64,000 nt of DNA from Liquidambar formosana (taxonomy: Eukaryota > Streptophyta > Magnoliopsida > Saxifragales > Altingiaceae), in NCBI GenBank assembly GCA_039720395.1, contig CM077821.1:41104792-41168791 (forward strand), in the 5' to 3' direction. The translations under genes and the position numbers were made by a program. Position 1 is the stretch's first letter. The number at the start of each line of letters is the position of its first letter. This document shows positions 36,205-46,869 of the stretch, one piece after another. The notes under the pieces were generated by a model. That model ran no database searches. It worked only from the letters and a program-made list of their open reading frames with translations, and was not told where the DNA came from.

Positions 36205-38579
36205 ATAAAATAATGTCAAAATTTATGATTAATCAATATAGGATATGATATTTTTCTAACATGCCTTCAACTGAGCTCTTAGAAGGGGAGAAAGAAAAAA
36301 CAAAAACACAGATTCAATGTTGGAATAATTCTAGTTACATATATATATATTTTTTTGGATAAGTCTAGTTACATATTTAGGAACATATCGATTGATTTCC
36401 CTTTTTTTTTTTTTTTTTTTTTTTTTGGGGGGGGGGGGGGGGGTGGGGGAGTGTTTGGTTTGGGATGTTGGAAATTGCCCCTTGAAGTGTAGGCGTTATC
36501 TTTATCAAAGTTTGCAAAAACAAAGAAGACAGGTTTGTTTTCTTGTTTTCCTCATTTAGTTGAAAAAATAAAATCATAACAAGTTAGCCAACCATAAGTA
36601 TTGGGCACTTTAGGGTTGGCAAGATCACTCTCCTTTCGAGTTTGGTTGGAAAATTACCATTTGATCTCATTCATTTATGAGTTATGCTATATACACCAAC
36701 TCATTTGTTTAAATTTATTTGCTCATGTGAGATGAGAATTGGGTTAACCAATTAAAATTTTTATTAAAAGAATAACAATCTATAATGGGTTAATGTGGCA
36801 GGCTAGCAGCTATCAGAATAATTGGGTTAGCAAATCAAGTAAAATGTTGGACCCTTTGACAATTTTTTTCCTATTTCTCTACTACCAAATAGGCCGCGTA
36901 GGCACATGAAATATGTAACAAGCAGTACTCAACATGTGAACCGAATGAATTATTATTACATGAAGGAATTGAACCTTTTTTTTTTTTTATCCAACTAGAT
37001 ATATATCCGTACATATTGTCCGATTAATATTCCAATGCGGATATTCTTTATAGGTTAATGCCAAAAAAAATCTTAGTTGTTACTTCCAGATAAAGAATAT
37101 CTTCCAGGACCACAAATCGGATATAGCAGAAAAAACATATGTGAGGCGTGGGAGCAAAGGAGAACTGTGAGGAACAAATACCAGGAAACAATTTTATTCT
37201 TTTTACCCCCAAATAATTTATTGTTAAATTTTGGATCATAGATTCTACCAACCAAGGTAGATAACATTTTAGCTTATCAAGAGGAAAAAAAGAAAAAAAG
37301 AAAAAAAAAAAGAGGAGAAAACAGATAGATAACATTTTTGGTATAAAATTCTGTCTTGTTTGACTCATCCGGTCATCCCGGACTTGTTGATATAAAATTT
37401 TACCTTGTTAAGCTCTACAATTCCATTTTGTTTGGCTTTTATTAGTTTGTGACATCACATGGCCAAATCACAGTTACATATATAGAAGACTCACTTGTAG
37501 AGAAAAACTTATATGTAACTGTGATATAACCGATGTGGTGTCATGAATTAATGAGAACCAAATAAAATGGAATTGTCATAATACTTTTTAATCTAACAAT
37601 CTTACTTTGTATGATTTTTATTAACTCGTGACATCACGTGACTATGTCACATTTATATAGGAAGACTCACTAATCGTTTGAGGGTGCTTGCGTGGGTCAC
37701 CCACAATCTTGCTCGAGAAGTGTGGGAACACCATGCCATCTTTAAATAAATCAAAAAAAAATTTTAAAAAAATTGAGAGGACATAAAGGGAATTCATTTT
37801 TTTTGCTTGACGAGGAACTCGCAGGATACGCAAAGAAACGCACAAACCCTTTTATTGAATTTGACGATGATTATTATTATTATTATTTTTGGTTTTTTTT
37901 TTTTTTTGATTGAGTATTATTATTATTATTTTTGGTTAAACATACGAACTAACGCACACAAATAAAAAGAAAAATCCCACAAAACACGAACTAATAAAAA
38001 AAAAAAGTGCTTATAAAGTTAACCCATTCTATACCCAAAAGAGCTTATTTAAAATAATAAAAAAAAATGGTTTGGGAGTGTAAGGTCGCATTGGGTAACA
38101 ATGATTGGCCGCTTATGAGTGTATAAAGTCTCACCTCTTTTCATTTTTTTGCAAATACGGCAATTAACAATTTTATATAAATTAATGCTATTTCCCCATT
38201 TTTTTTATCTACAAATATGACAATTGATGCAATTTTGAATTCAAGTTTCAAAGAAGTTCAAGCTTGAAATCCCAATCTTTTGCTCTCTAACTTTCATGGC
38301 ACCGGGAATATGACAATTGACGCAATTTTGAATTCAAGTAACAAAAATAAAATAAAATCATCATTAATTCAGTAATTTAATAATCATGTTTGGAATTAAT
38401 TTAATGACAGTTTTTGAATATATATTCTTAAAAATTTTATCCTACAAAATTATTTGAAATAATGCTTTCAAGGTAGACGTGCTGGTCGGTTATCATGAAA
38501 ACCTTTGATAGTTTCCGTAAAAGCTTAAAAAATCCAGAATAAATGAGAGTGATGATAAAATTGAAGGCTGACAATAGGC
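36205..38579. other. Intergenic region between mini-syntaxin 2 and the fourth SYP12 gene
   Basis: AT-rich spacer with a (T)n(G)n double homopolymer at about 36401-36443 and (TTA)n runs near 37870 and 37915. Parts match the spacer downstream of SYP12 gene 1: GGTTAATGCC (29671 and 37053), AGGAACAAATACC, and a GTTCAAGCT-GAAATCCCA phrase at 31725 and 38258. These are traces of the tandem duplication. No gene is seen. Confidence 0.6.
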
Positions 38580-39054
38580 GCTCCAAAATTAATACGACCG
38601 AGTCTCAGCTTGACTCGTAACAAGAACATACCTCATTGCCCATCTAACGCGTTTTTCTAGTTTGAATTTTATTCCATTCCCCATCAAATAGATTCATTCC
38701 TGAGAAAGGACTCCTTCCGAAATCGCTCTCTCTCCTCATTTTCTCGTAGTTTCCTCCCTTTTTTCTTTCCCGTGAAAAGGTGAGAGATTCGTGTCCATGT
38801 CATCGACCCACAGCATCCCTCAGCGCCCACTCAGTTGACTCTCTCTTCTCCTCCTCCCTTCTAGAGAGAGAGAAACCGAGTTGTTGAACCGGCAAACTCT
38901 TTGACGAGTCTTCTCCCACCCCCCTCTCAGGCAGCCATAAAAGGAAAAAAAAAATGTCTGCCTTTCAATACCCATCTCTCTGTTCTCCCTTCATATTGAA
39001 GTCACATTTTAATCAAACACCCAGTAAGTAGATTCGATCCCGAACCATCACACC
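38580..39054 (+). promoter_or_regulatory. Promoter and leader of the fourth SYP12 gene
   Basis: It contains GAGTCTCAGCTTGACTCG (38601), TTTGACGAGTCTT (about 38899-38911), TATA-like CATAAAAG (38936-38943), TGCCTTTCAATACCCATC and a CT-rich leader. It matches the proximal block of the other three copies, with the same order and spacing between the TGACG word and the TATA-like word. Confidence 0.6.
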
Positions 39055-39978
39055 ATGAACGATCTCTTCTCCAACTCCTCCTCTGGCGTCCGAAGCGAAG
39101 ACCACCATGTCATACAGATGACTTCATTGCCGTCGACCGGAGGTGAAGGCGGAGACGGAGGAGTTGTGAACCTCGACAACTTCTTCCAAGAAGTCGAGTC
39201 GATCAAAGACGAGCTCAACGACATCGAAAACATCCGCCGGAAACTCATGGACTACCACGAACAGAGCAAAACACTACACAACGCCAACTCCATCAAAGAC
39301 TTGCGCACTCGTATGGACTCCGACGTCACGCTCGCTCTCAAAAAGGCCAAATTAGTTAAAACCCGCCTCCAAGCCCTCAACAAATCCAACGCCGCTCACC
39401 GGAGCCTCCCCGGCTGCGGCCCTGGAAGCTCCTCGGATCGAACCCGAACCTCCGTCGTCAACGGGCTAATCAAGAAGCTCCAAGACTCGATGAACAGCTT
39501 CAATGCGATGCGGCAAAAAATCTCGGCCGAGTACCGCGACACCGTGCAGCGGCGGTACTTCACCGTCACCGGCCAGAACCCCGACGAGACGACAATCGAC
39601 GCTTTGATATCGACGGGCGAGAGCGAGAATTTTCTACGGAAAGCCATTCTGGAGCAAGGGCGGGGAGTGGTGCTGGACACGATATACGAGATACAGGAGA
39701 GGCACGAGGGGGTGAAGGAGATGGAGAAGAACCTCAAGGAGTTGCACCAGGTATTCTTGGACGTGGCGGTACTGGTGCAGACGCAGGGGGAGCAGCTGGA
39801 TGACATCGAGAGCCACGTGGCGAGGGCTAGTTCGTTCGTTCGGGATGGGACGCAGCAGCTGCAGAAGGCGAGGTCGTACCAGAAGAACACCAGGAAATGG
39901 TCGTGTTATGCCATCATATTGCTTGTGATCATCTTGATCGTTTTGCTGGTCATACTGAAAATAGCAGGGATCATATGA
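39055..39978 (+). CDS. SYP12: SYP12-type Qa-SNARE, full length, second copy
   Basis: A 307-residue intronless syntaxin, close to the gene at 27434. Order: N-peptide [14 protein letters not shown], Habc (about 39-165), the group-specific [23 protein letters not shown] motif (about 202-265) with zero-layer Gln244 in VQTQGEQ, and a membrane anchor (about 284-302). It ends KIAGII directly after the anchor and lacks the Gly/Pro-rich tail of copy 1. It also has a shorter His/Gln-rich N-terminal linker. All residues expected for a working Qa-SNARE are present. It is the last of four tandem copies. Confidence 0.93.
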   Translation: MNDLFSNSSSGVRSEDHHVIQMTSLPSTGGEGGDGGVVNLDNFFQEVESIKDELNDIENIRRKLMDYHEQSKTLHNANSIKDLRTRMDSDVTLALKKAKLVKTRLQALNKSNAAHRSLPGCGPGSSSDRTRTSVVNGLIKKLQDSMNSFNAMRQKISAEYRDTVQRRYFTVTGQNPDETTIDALISTGESENFLRKAILEQGRGVVLDTIYEIQERHEGVKEMEKNLKELHQVFLDVAVLVQTQGEQLDDIESHVARASSFVRDGTQQLQKARSYQKNTRKWSCYAIILLVIILIVLLVILKIAGII

Positions 39979-40843
39979 AAAGAGTGTATGCTTTGAACAC
40001 TTTATGGAAAATGGACAAACTCAAGACACTTCGTATTTATATCAAATGACAAATGAGAAAAGCCTTTTGTAAAAGACAGTGCTGCAATTCATTGAGGTTT
40101 TTTCTGGGCGTCCGAATGGAAATTAAACGAGTGTAATGTTGGGAATTAAACGAGTGTAATGTATTTTTTATAATATTGAAGACACAATTTCATCATCTTA
40201 AAATTAGAATGATGCTCATCATCATAAATTAGAAATTGATCATACAACATCAATTATAATGATGACTCAAATATTGATCCAAGGCTCAACTCATGTTTTT
40301 GTAAAACATTAATTAATGAGTAGAAAAGTGTACACGTACCCCCAACCAAGTGTGGCAGGCTTATGATTTCTAGAGATTTATTTATGCTAATTTGTGGGTC
40401 ATGCTGACAGGAATGATTTTCAATTTTATGTTGAATTTTCCATATGTCCAAGGAGTTTTGCAAAATGCATATTTTTTTTCCCCAATGGATGTAGGGAAGG
40501 GCACTCTGATTCAATAAAAAATCATGTTGGCTTACAGTTCACCAAATTAAGCCCCTACACTCCAGCCAAAAATTAAAGAGCAAAAAAAATAAAAATAAAA
40601 GCTTATGTTAAACTCACTAGCTGCTCACCAGTGTTAAAAGAGAGTAATATTCTAGTTGATAATTCATTGGCTATTCTTCTTTAGGATGATGGGCAACAAC
40701 CTACATAACTATTACACTCACCCAAAATACATGCAAGACAGAATGTGCAAATTAATGTTATGATGATTTACCAGTACTTAAAAATATTTTAATTTGGTGG
40801 GGGAGGTGGTGGCATGGACACCTGCAGCATAGTAGGCAGCCTC
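39979..40843. other. Intergenic region, SYP12 gene 4 to SWIM gene 3' end
   Basis: This holds convergent 3' ends. A 23-bp phrase (GGAATTAAACGAGTGTAATG) is repeated in tandem at about 40119 and 40141. Just past the SWIM gene stop, the minus-strand frame continues open for about 60 bases (A/G-rich codons ending PTKLKYF), so an alternative end is possible. Nothing else is seen. Confidence 0.5.
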
Positions 40844-43809
40844 CTAGCCAGTTGCTGAGGAGGTGGTGGGCACCCCATCCCCACGATCCGGAGTGGTGGT
40901 GGCATGCATGCTTGGGGGACCTGGTCTGAACTGCAGAAGTGGTGGCGAAGGCATGACAGTGGATGGCATTGTTTGACCTGGCTGCTGTGGCTGACCCTGC
41001 CAAAACGATGGTCCAGCTAGCTGCATAGGGAGGAAGATCGCACCTTGTGGGGTTGGAGGGAGTACTGGGAAGATCACACCTTGGGAATATTGCTCATAAT
41101 TGCTCCACAACATTGGATTTGCTTGATTCATCCCCTACAAGTGTAATTTGCAATAAAGACAGTTATTTCCAAGAAAAACCGAACCCAGGTTTTTCTTTTA
41201 AGTAAAAATGCAATATCTAATATCATTAATGATATTAAAAGTGCTACTATTGTCACGCCCCGACTCGGAGAGTCGACACGTGGATAAAAGTCAAAGTAAA
41301 AAGGTGTACACGTGGATAAGTCAGAGTATAAAAGTTGCGGAAGACTTAGTCAAATCCACGTGTATTTTTTTTTAAAATATTTTTAATAATAATGGTGTCA
41401 GCTCATCAATAATACCCAAATAATTAATATGAAATGTTATGCTCACACATCATGCCCATAATAATATATGGTCCCAAAATAATGCCAACATCCCTGGCAC
41501 ATAGGTTGGATTCAAACTATTCAAGGTTCATTAAGTAGTAATGGTAATAACAATAATAATAATAGAAATGTCCATACATCAAAATAACATAATCTCTATG
41601 TAATGCACGTGTATCTATCCTCATCCATGACTATGTTAGTATGCCACCTTCAAGTTCCAACCTCAGATTATGCCACTAGGCATCCGCCATCGGCAAACCC
41701 TCACTCATCACCTGATCATCTGAAATAATAATAGGATGAGCTGCAAAGCCCAATAGGAAATATGTGTGGATTCTATGCAATTAATATATGTGCAGATACA
41801 TGGTATATGAATTAAAATTATTTAATAACTCAAAATCAAATATCAGTCACAAATCAATACTTTATGTGGGTTTTGAGTTAATTTCCTAAAATTCTCATAG
41901 TATCTCCAATTCCCAAGACTATGGGATCAGACCATGCATCAACCGTCGCTAATCACAGGTTACGTCGTCACGTCAACCCCTGGCTCAGCCAAGCACGAAA
42001 ATAATCAACACCTACGCGGCGTTCTTCCTCGAGGGCTTCAGGGTCTTTCACCCAAGGGCACTTTACCCTGCTTGCTATTCGTGGAGTATTCTCAACGCAG
42101 GACACTACTTCATTGTGATGCCCCCACCCGTTTGATGCATACCAAGACCCAAGGTCCATATATCCAAAACATTTTCCATCATTCAAATAAATATCCGAGT
42201 GTCCAAAAGTATCCATAAACATGTTTGATAAATTTCTAGAATTTCAGTAACATTTCTAAAGCATTTCCAAGTAAACAACATTTATAAAGCATTTTTCCAA
42301 GATCCAAGTATCATAAAAATTCCACACATTTAACAGATATTTCACAATAACATTTAAACGAGTATATAACCATGTATCTTTAAGGAACAATATAAAACAG
42401 TCGTATCAAATGATATATTGAAGGATTCCCTAAATTTTGAACAAGTAATAAAAATGTTTGGTTATAAATCAGTGGGAAAATCCAAAAATATCATTAAAGC
42501 ATTTAAAATCACATTTATAGAACAACACCATATTAAATGTAAAGAAGCCACATTTCCTACCTCAATTGCAAGCAATACCAACCCAAAACCACGTGATAGA
42601 CACTGACAATGCGAATGCAGCGTTAATGCTCCCTAGGGTCCTCCCGAGGACCGATAAAATCTGATAATTATGCATACGTAATCTTTAGGTAAATTTCAAA
42701 ATAAATATAACGCACTCAAAAATTACTATTGGCCTTCTAACAGTGAACTGTGGTCCCAAAATCATCAAAATAATTTTTAAAACACTCTCTATAATTTCTG
42801 GGAATTTTCTATAATTTTTGGAATTTTCTGATATTTTCTGGAATTTTTAATAAATATTAATTTGGCCAAAAAGTCAAACTACAGTCAAACTTGGTCAAAA
42901 TGGTCAACTAAGGGTCCCACATGGTAGGGCCCTCCAAGACGAGTCCAACGGTCAAATTTGGGGTTCATATGATTATCGTATGGCTTTTAAATGCATGAGA
43001 ACACGGTAAGGTACACAGATGCACCCACACAGGATCATAGACCTATGGGGTCACCTTCAACCTCCCGCAGGTTGAATTGTGTAACCGGGTTACACCGTGT
43101 GTTCAACGGGCCAACTTCGACGATTAATATCTCCCTCATTTCTTAACCGTTTTTAGTGATTCAAGTGTCGAATCGAAGCTCATGCGGAGTAATTCGTGCG
43201 AATATAAATTGTTCATTCAGAATCCTATAAAATCATATTCGTTTTTAAGCCTAAAGTTTCGGGTTTTCATGATCCAAAATTCTAAAATTTCTAAAACTTC
43301 AACCTACAGTCAATTTCTCTAAAATTTGACACTACCATGGTGTTCCTTGGTCCCAAAAACATAAAATATAATCATCCTTTCTAAGAATAACATAAGAAAA
43401 TAAAATTGCATATACCTATATATATATATATATACACACAGTACGTGATATATATATATATAAAATCAACGATAGAGGAGGTGAGGATTTTACCTCACTA
43501 AGAGACCTCCACGAACTCAGCCAAAAACCTCTACCAGACCACTCTTTTTTTTCTCCTCTGTTCTTCCTCAATTTCTCTCTCTCTGTTGCTCTTTCTCTAA
43601 CTCTCTGTCTCGATCCCTCTATACATATAAATATAACCAAAGCAGATGCCAGTGGTAGGTGCAGCTAATGATTCCTCTATACATATATATATATATATCC
43701 AAAGCAAACGCAAGTGGTGGGTGCGGCTATGGGTGCGGCTAATGATCCCTCTAACATATATATATATCCGAAGCAAATTGAAGTGGTGGTGCGGCTAATG
43801 ATCCCTCTT

Positions 43810-43855
<46 letters not shown>

Positions 43856-44853
43856 TCCAAAGCAGATGCAAGTGGTGGGTGCATAATTTTATGCTACACT
43901 TGCCTAAGTTATGGTGAAGTTGCACACATAGGATCAAATAAATATCATAAATATATTTATAAAATTCAGGTCATCACAACTATACCTTAGGCCTATCGCA
44001 TGATGGAGGAAGACAAGGATTAAGGGGGACTACACAAGGTTTGGGGTCTTGTATCAATTGACCTTGTTTCTTTTTTGACCCATTTTCAGTGCAGATTTTA
44101 AGTTGGCTTTCACCACAATCCTTCCTTTTCTTCAGTCTCTCTGCCTGCATAATGCTAGAACTGCTTAGAACATTCATATTCACAGCATTATCCTGTTGAC
44201 ACCCTTCACATGCCACATAGGAGAGCCCACTGAGTTTCACTAGGCATCTGTATCTTTAAAATGTCTTCTACTATTACACTTAGTTTATCAGCATATCCCG
44301 TGAGAAGATTATATGCTTCCTCAGATTTAGAAGCCCTACCTGCCAATATTTCTAAGCTGGTATGCAGGGTTTCATAACGGGTTTTCACTTCCAACTTCGA
44401 GTCTTCACGAGCTTCGTGCTTATGAATCTCTTTCAGAACACCAACCCTCGCAGTTTTGGTCCATTTCTTTAATATGTATTGGTCTAGGATCATCTCTTTT
44501 GGCAGGCACTCAAGCACTAATAATGCATGGCTGCACAGAATTCCAGCCAGTTCAAATCTTTTGCAGCTACAATTCACTATTCCATTGAATGGCACTGCAG
44601 TAACTGTATGATGCCTAGAATGAGATCCAAGTTTTCCAACTTTGTATTTAATGACTAGACCTCTCCCATCCGAAGTTTCATGGACAACACCAACATGAAG
44701 AGATCTTGACTTCTTATATTCATCTTGAAACAGACAAAAGATATTTGATGAATAAATGTCTCTCGCATGCTTCAATAAAGGAGCATCAACATGCCTAACG
44801 TCCATGTCCTCGTCAAGTTCAGAATCTGTTGTGTCATCATTGCTAATAGCCAT
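40844..44853 (-). CDS. FAR1-related SWIM zinc-finger protein, three exons, one frame break
   Basis: Minus-strand exons: 44853 to about 44215, about 44240-43986, and 41134-40844. The first holds a SWIM finger of the FAR1/FHY3 family (VNCSCKRFELAGILCSHAL, about residues 93-111) in the usual order: DAPLLKHARDIY, FCLFQDEYKKS, SWIM, then QYILKKWTKTARVGV. The second, QQDNAVNMNV to SCDRPK, is Lys/Ser-rich. The third is a Pro/Gln-rich tail. The N-terminal DNA-binding and MULE-transposase-like parts of typical FAR1 proteins are absent. Between exons 1 and 2 the frame shifts by one base near 44215 with no room for an intron, so either the protein ends at 44206 or there is an indel. The 43986|41134 junction keeps frame. 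Its intron is enlarged by a solo LTR. Confidence 0.7.
41251..43978. mobile_element. Solo LTR (2728 bp) with target duplication ACTAT
   Basis: It starts TGTCACGCCCCGACTCGGAG and ends CAGGTCATCACA, so it has TG...CA ends, and is flanked by the perfect 5-bp repeat ACTAT (41246-41250 and 43979-43983). There is no gag, pol, primer-binding site or second LTR inside, so it is a solo LTR left by recombination of a large element, probably gypsy-like from the length. It interrupts the last intron of the SWIM gene. It contains the AT-rich minisatellite at 43620-43890. Orientation is not certain. Confidence 0.85.
43620..43890 (+). repeat. Four-unit minisatellite with TA microsatellite cores
   Basis: Units of about 60-75 bp start near 43617, 43674, 43749 and 43804. 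Each reads CCTCTATACATATA, (TA)n, CCAAAGCA, GAAGTGGTGGGTGC-like, GCGGCTAATGATC. The TA tract length differs between units. The last one runs TATATA...ACACACACAC. It lies inside the solo LTR. Confidence 0.75.
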
Positions 44854-45208
44854 TAACCTTCAGTGTGAGGAAACAAATGGTGTGGAACCTAAAGATGTGT
44901 AGTGCTAAAGAGAACCAATTGAGAATACTAATGACCAAGAAAGCAATTCAAAAATTTGTAAGTCGTAATGTTTAATCACATTGGAGCTATGCATAACAAC
45001 TGAGAAAACATAGGCTTAATGTAAAAAAGACAATTCTTGAAATTTTTAATGGATCAAGTGAAACTTTAATACATGCCTGCTACTAAGCCTCAATTACAGA
45101 GCTATTCTAGTCTTCTGTCTATTTTAATTAATGATAGAGAGATGGAATTTGATTCACCTTATGGTATTCAAACTCTCGATAAACATTTTGCTAATGACAA
45201 AGGGAAAT
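44854..45208. other. Spacer between SWIM gene 1 and the Tat element
   Basis: The first bases upstream of the SWIM-gene ATG (CCTCACACTGAAGGTTA on the minus strand) match the leader of the second SWIM gene near 57840. The rest, to the LTR at 45209, is AT-rich. I see no gene in it. The last five bases before the LTR are GAAAT. Confidence 0.5.
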
Positions 45209-45913
45209 TGTACGGGGTAAAAAATCTGCTCCCCGAACTACGTGTTGAAGGTGGAGCTTGCTCCCTCGCCTGGACCTGCAATCACAAGCTAGGAAAAAAT
45301 GGGTCAGAGGGTAGGCCAAGGTGGGTTTTGGCCGTGCCCTCTCCAATGCTTAAGTCAGAAAGCTGTCGTGGGGAGAATGAGGCAAGGAAGAAGATGAATC
45401 TCAGAGAATTAGGGTACTGTAGCTTACCAAATTAGGCTGTATCGTATTCTTTTTATACCCACCTGTACGGACTGACCATGTGACGTCAGGTAATTGCTTT
45501 GGTTAGGTCAGATCTGACCATGGTTTACCCATAACTGTCTGACCATAGTTTGCTGATCATGGTTGGCCAAGGAATCATGGTTTCTAGTAACCGTTATGTC
45601 AGGAATTACAGCTGCTGGGACAGTTTTGGACTGTAGTAGGATTTGGATTGTAGTGTGAGTCATAAGACAGGTGTCCTGAGATGAAAACCAGGTCCCGAGC
45701 TGGAACATCACGTGCTTTGCAGCAGGTCTTACCGTGCGGTATTAACCACGTGTCAAGTGATATGATTTAACCCCTTGTCCCGAGCTGGATCGTAGGAGGT
45801 GAATCACGTACGCTGTGGTTAGCCTGGTTGAACAGTCTTCGCCACGTGTCAGCTTTTCTGAACTGAACCTTCCATCCCGAGCTGGAACCTCGGTTCAAAG
45901 ATATTTCCACACA
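45209..45913 (-). repeat. Tat element 3' LTR (left copy)
   Basis: 705 bp, plus strand TGTACGGGG...TTTCCACACA. It is collinear with 56248-56952. The polypurine-like tract TTTGGGGCAAA sits next to it on the minus strand (45914-45926). GACACGTGGC-type words recur in it. Confidence 0.92.
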
Positions 45914-46869
45914 ATTTGCCCCAAATTATGACATTCCCGAGTTGGGACTTGTCATAATTTTGTTTTGCTAAGTGCTTTTCCCTGTGCCCCTATGCCGTTC
46001 AGCATTCTAGGGCTTAGCTGGCAAAAAGGCGGTTAAGCCTTTCCGTATTCCAAGGTGCTGACGTCATGTGCCTTGGGATCGTACGATTTGCATTTAATGC
46101 TCCAGAAGCATTATGTCTTTGGAGGGAAACAAATTACTGCTCACTTTATCTCCTGCATTCTCTCTCTACTCTTTGCTTTTCTCTCTGCATTCTGTTCTCC
46201 GTTTTCTCTCTCTACTGTGTCTGCTTTCTGCATTCTGTTTTCACCAAGAAAACTCCGTCCTTTCCACCGGAATCCACTGTTTACGCCGTTCGTTTGTGGG
46301 AGAAGATCCGTTCTGCTCTCTTTTGTTGCTTCTACGAATCGTTTCTCTGGTGCTATTCCCAATTGGTACTCTTCTCGCTCCATTCGCCTTTCCAAGAACA
46401 ACTTTTGGAGGTTTTCAGCACCACGCCGTACAGTTTCCCCGGCGAAACCGCTCTCCTGACCATCGCTTGATCTTTGTAAAGGTATAACTAGTTTTTGTTC
46501 TTCATTCTTCAATTTGTTCGGTGTATTTTTCTCTTTGCGGTTGTTGGAGATGTTCTTGGGGTTTGCTTCGTAATCCTAGGGTTTTCCTTTGATTTTTGGG
46601 GCAAACCACCAAGATACCGATTTTCCCGCCTTTTAGGGTTTGAAAAACTCCATCTCGGGGTAAATTTGAGAAAAAGGCTTTTGGTCTCCTCTTTTGTCTT
46701 TTCCCAACACCGAGTTTAGTGTTCCCCGAGCTGACACTTAGAAAAATTTTGGGTCTGTCAAGATAGGAATAACATACCTGTCAGGACTTGACCTTGAAGT
46801 TTTAGGTCGGGGCATGTTGGCATGGGTTGAGTTATCCCTGGATTTAATCTTCCCCTTTCGTCTTGGCAG
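45914..46869 (+). promoter_or_regulatory. Leader of the antisense ORF with a probable 5'UTR intron
   Basis: The plus strand carries a CT-rich leader at about 46140-46260 (TCTCTCTACT words), then a good donor AAAG|GTATAAC at about 46480 and an acceptor TTGGCAG at 46863-46869 directly before the ATG at 46870. A 5'UTR intron is therefore likely. Several short overlapping open frames here (46055-46510) come from the CT-rich composition and show no family. Confidence 0.45.

Noticed and set aside
39396..39890. Antisense open frame across the second full SYP12 gene
   Set aside because: The same shadow effect as in the first gene, arising from the same conserved codons.
46055..46512. Several overlapping open frames of 120-134 codons before the antisense ORF
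   Set aside because: CT-rich leader sequence is open in several frames at once. Splice signals make it a 5' untranslated region.
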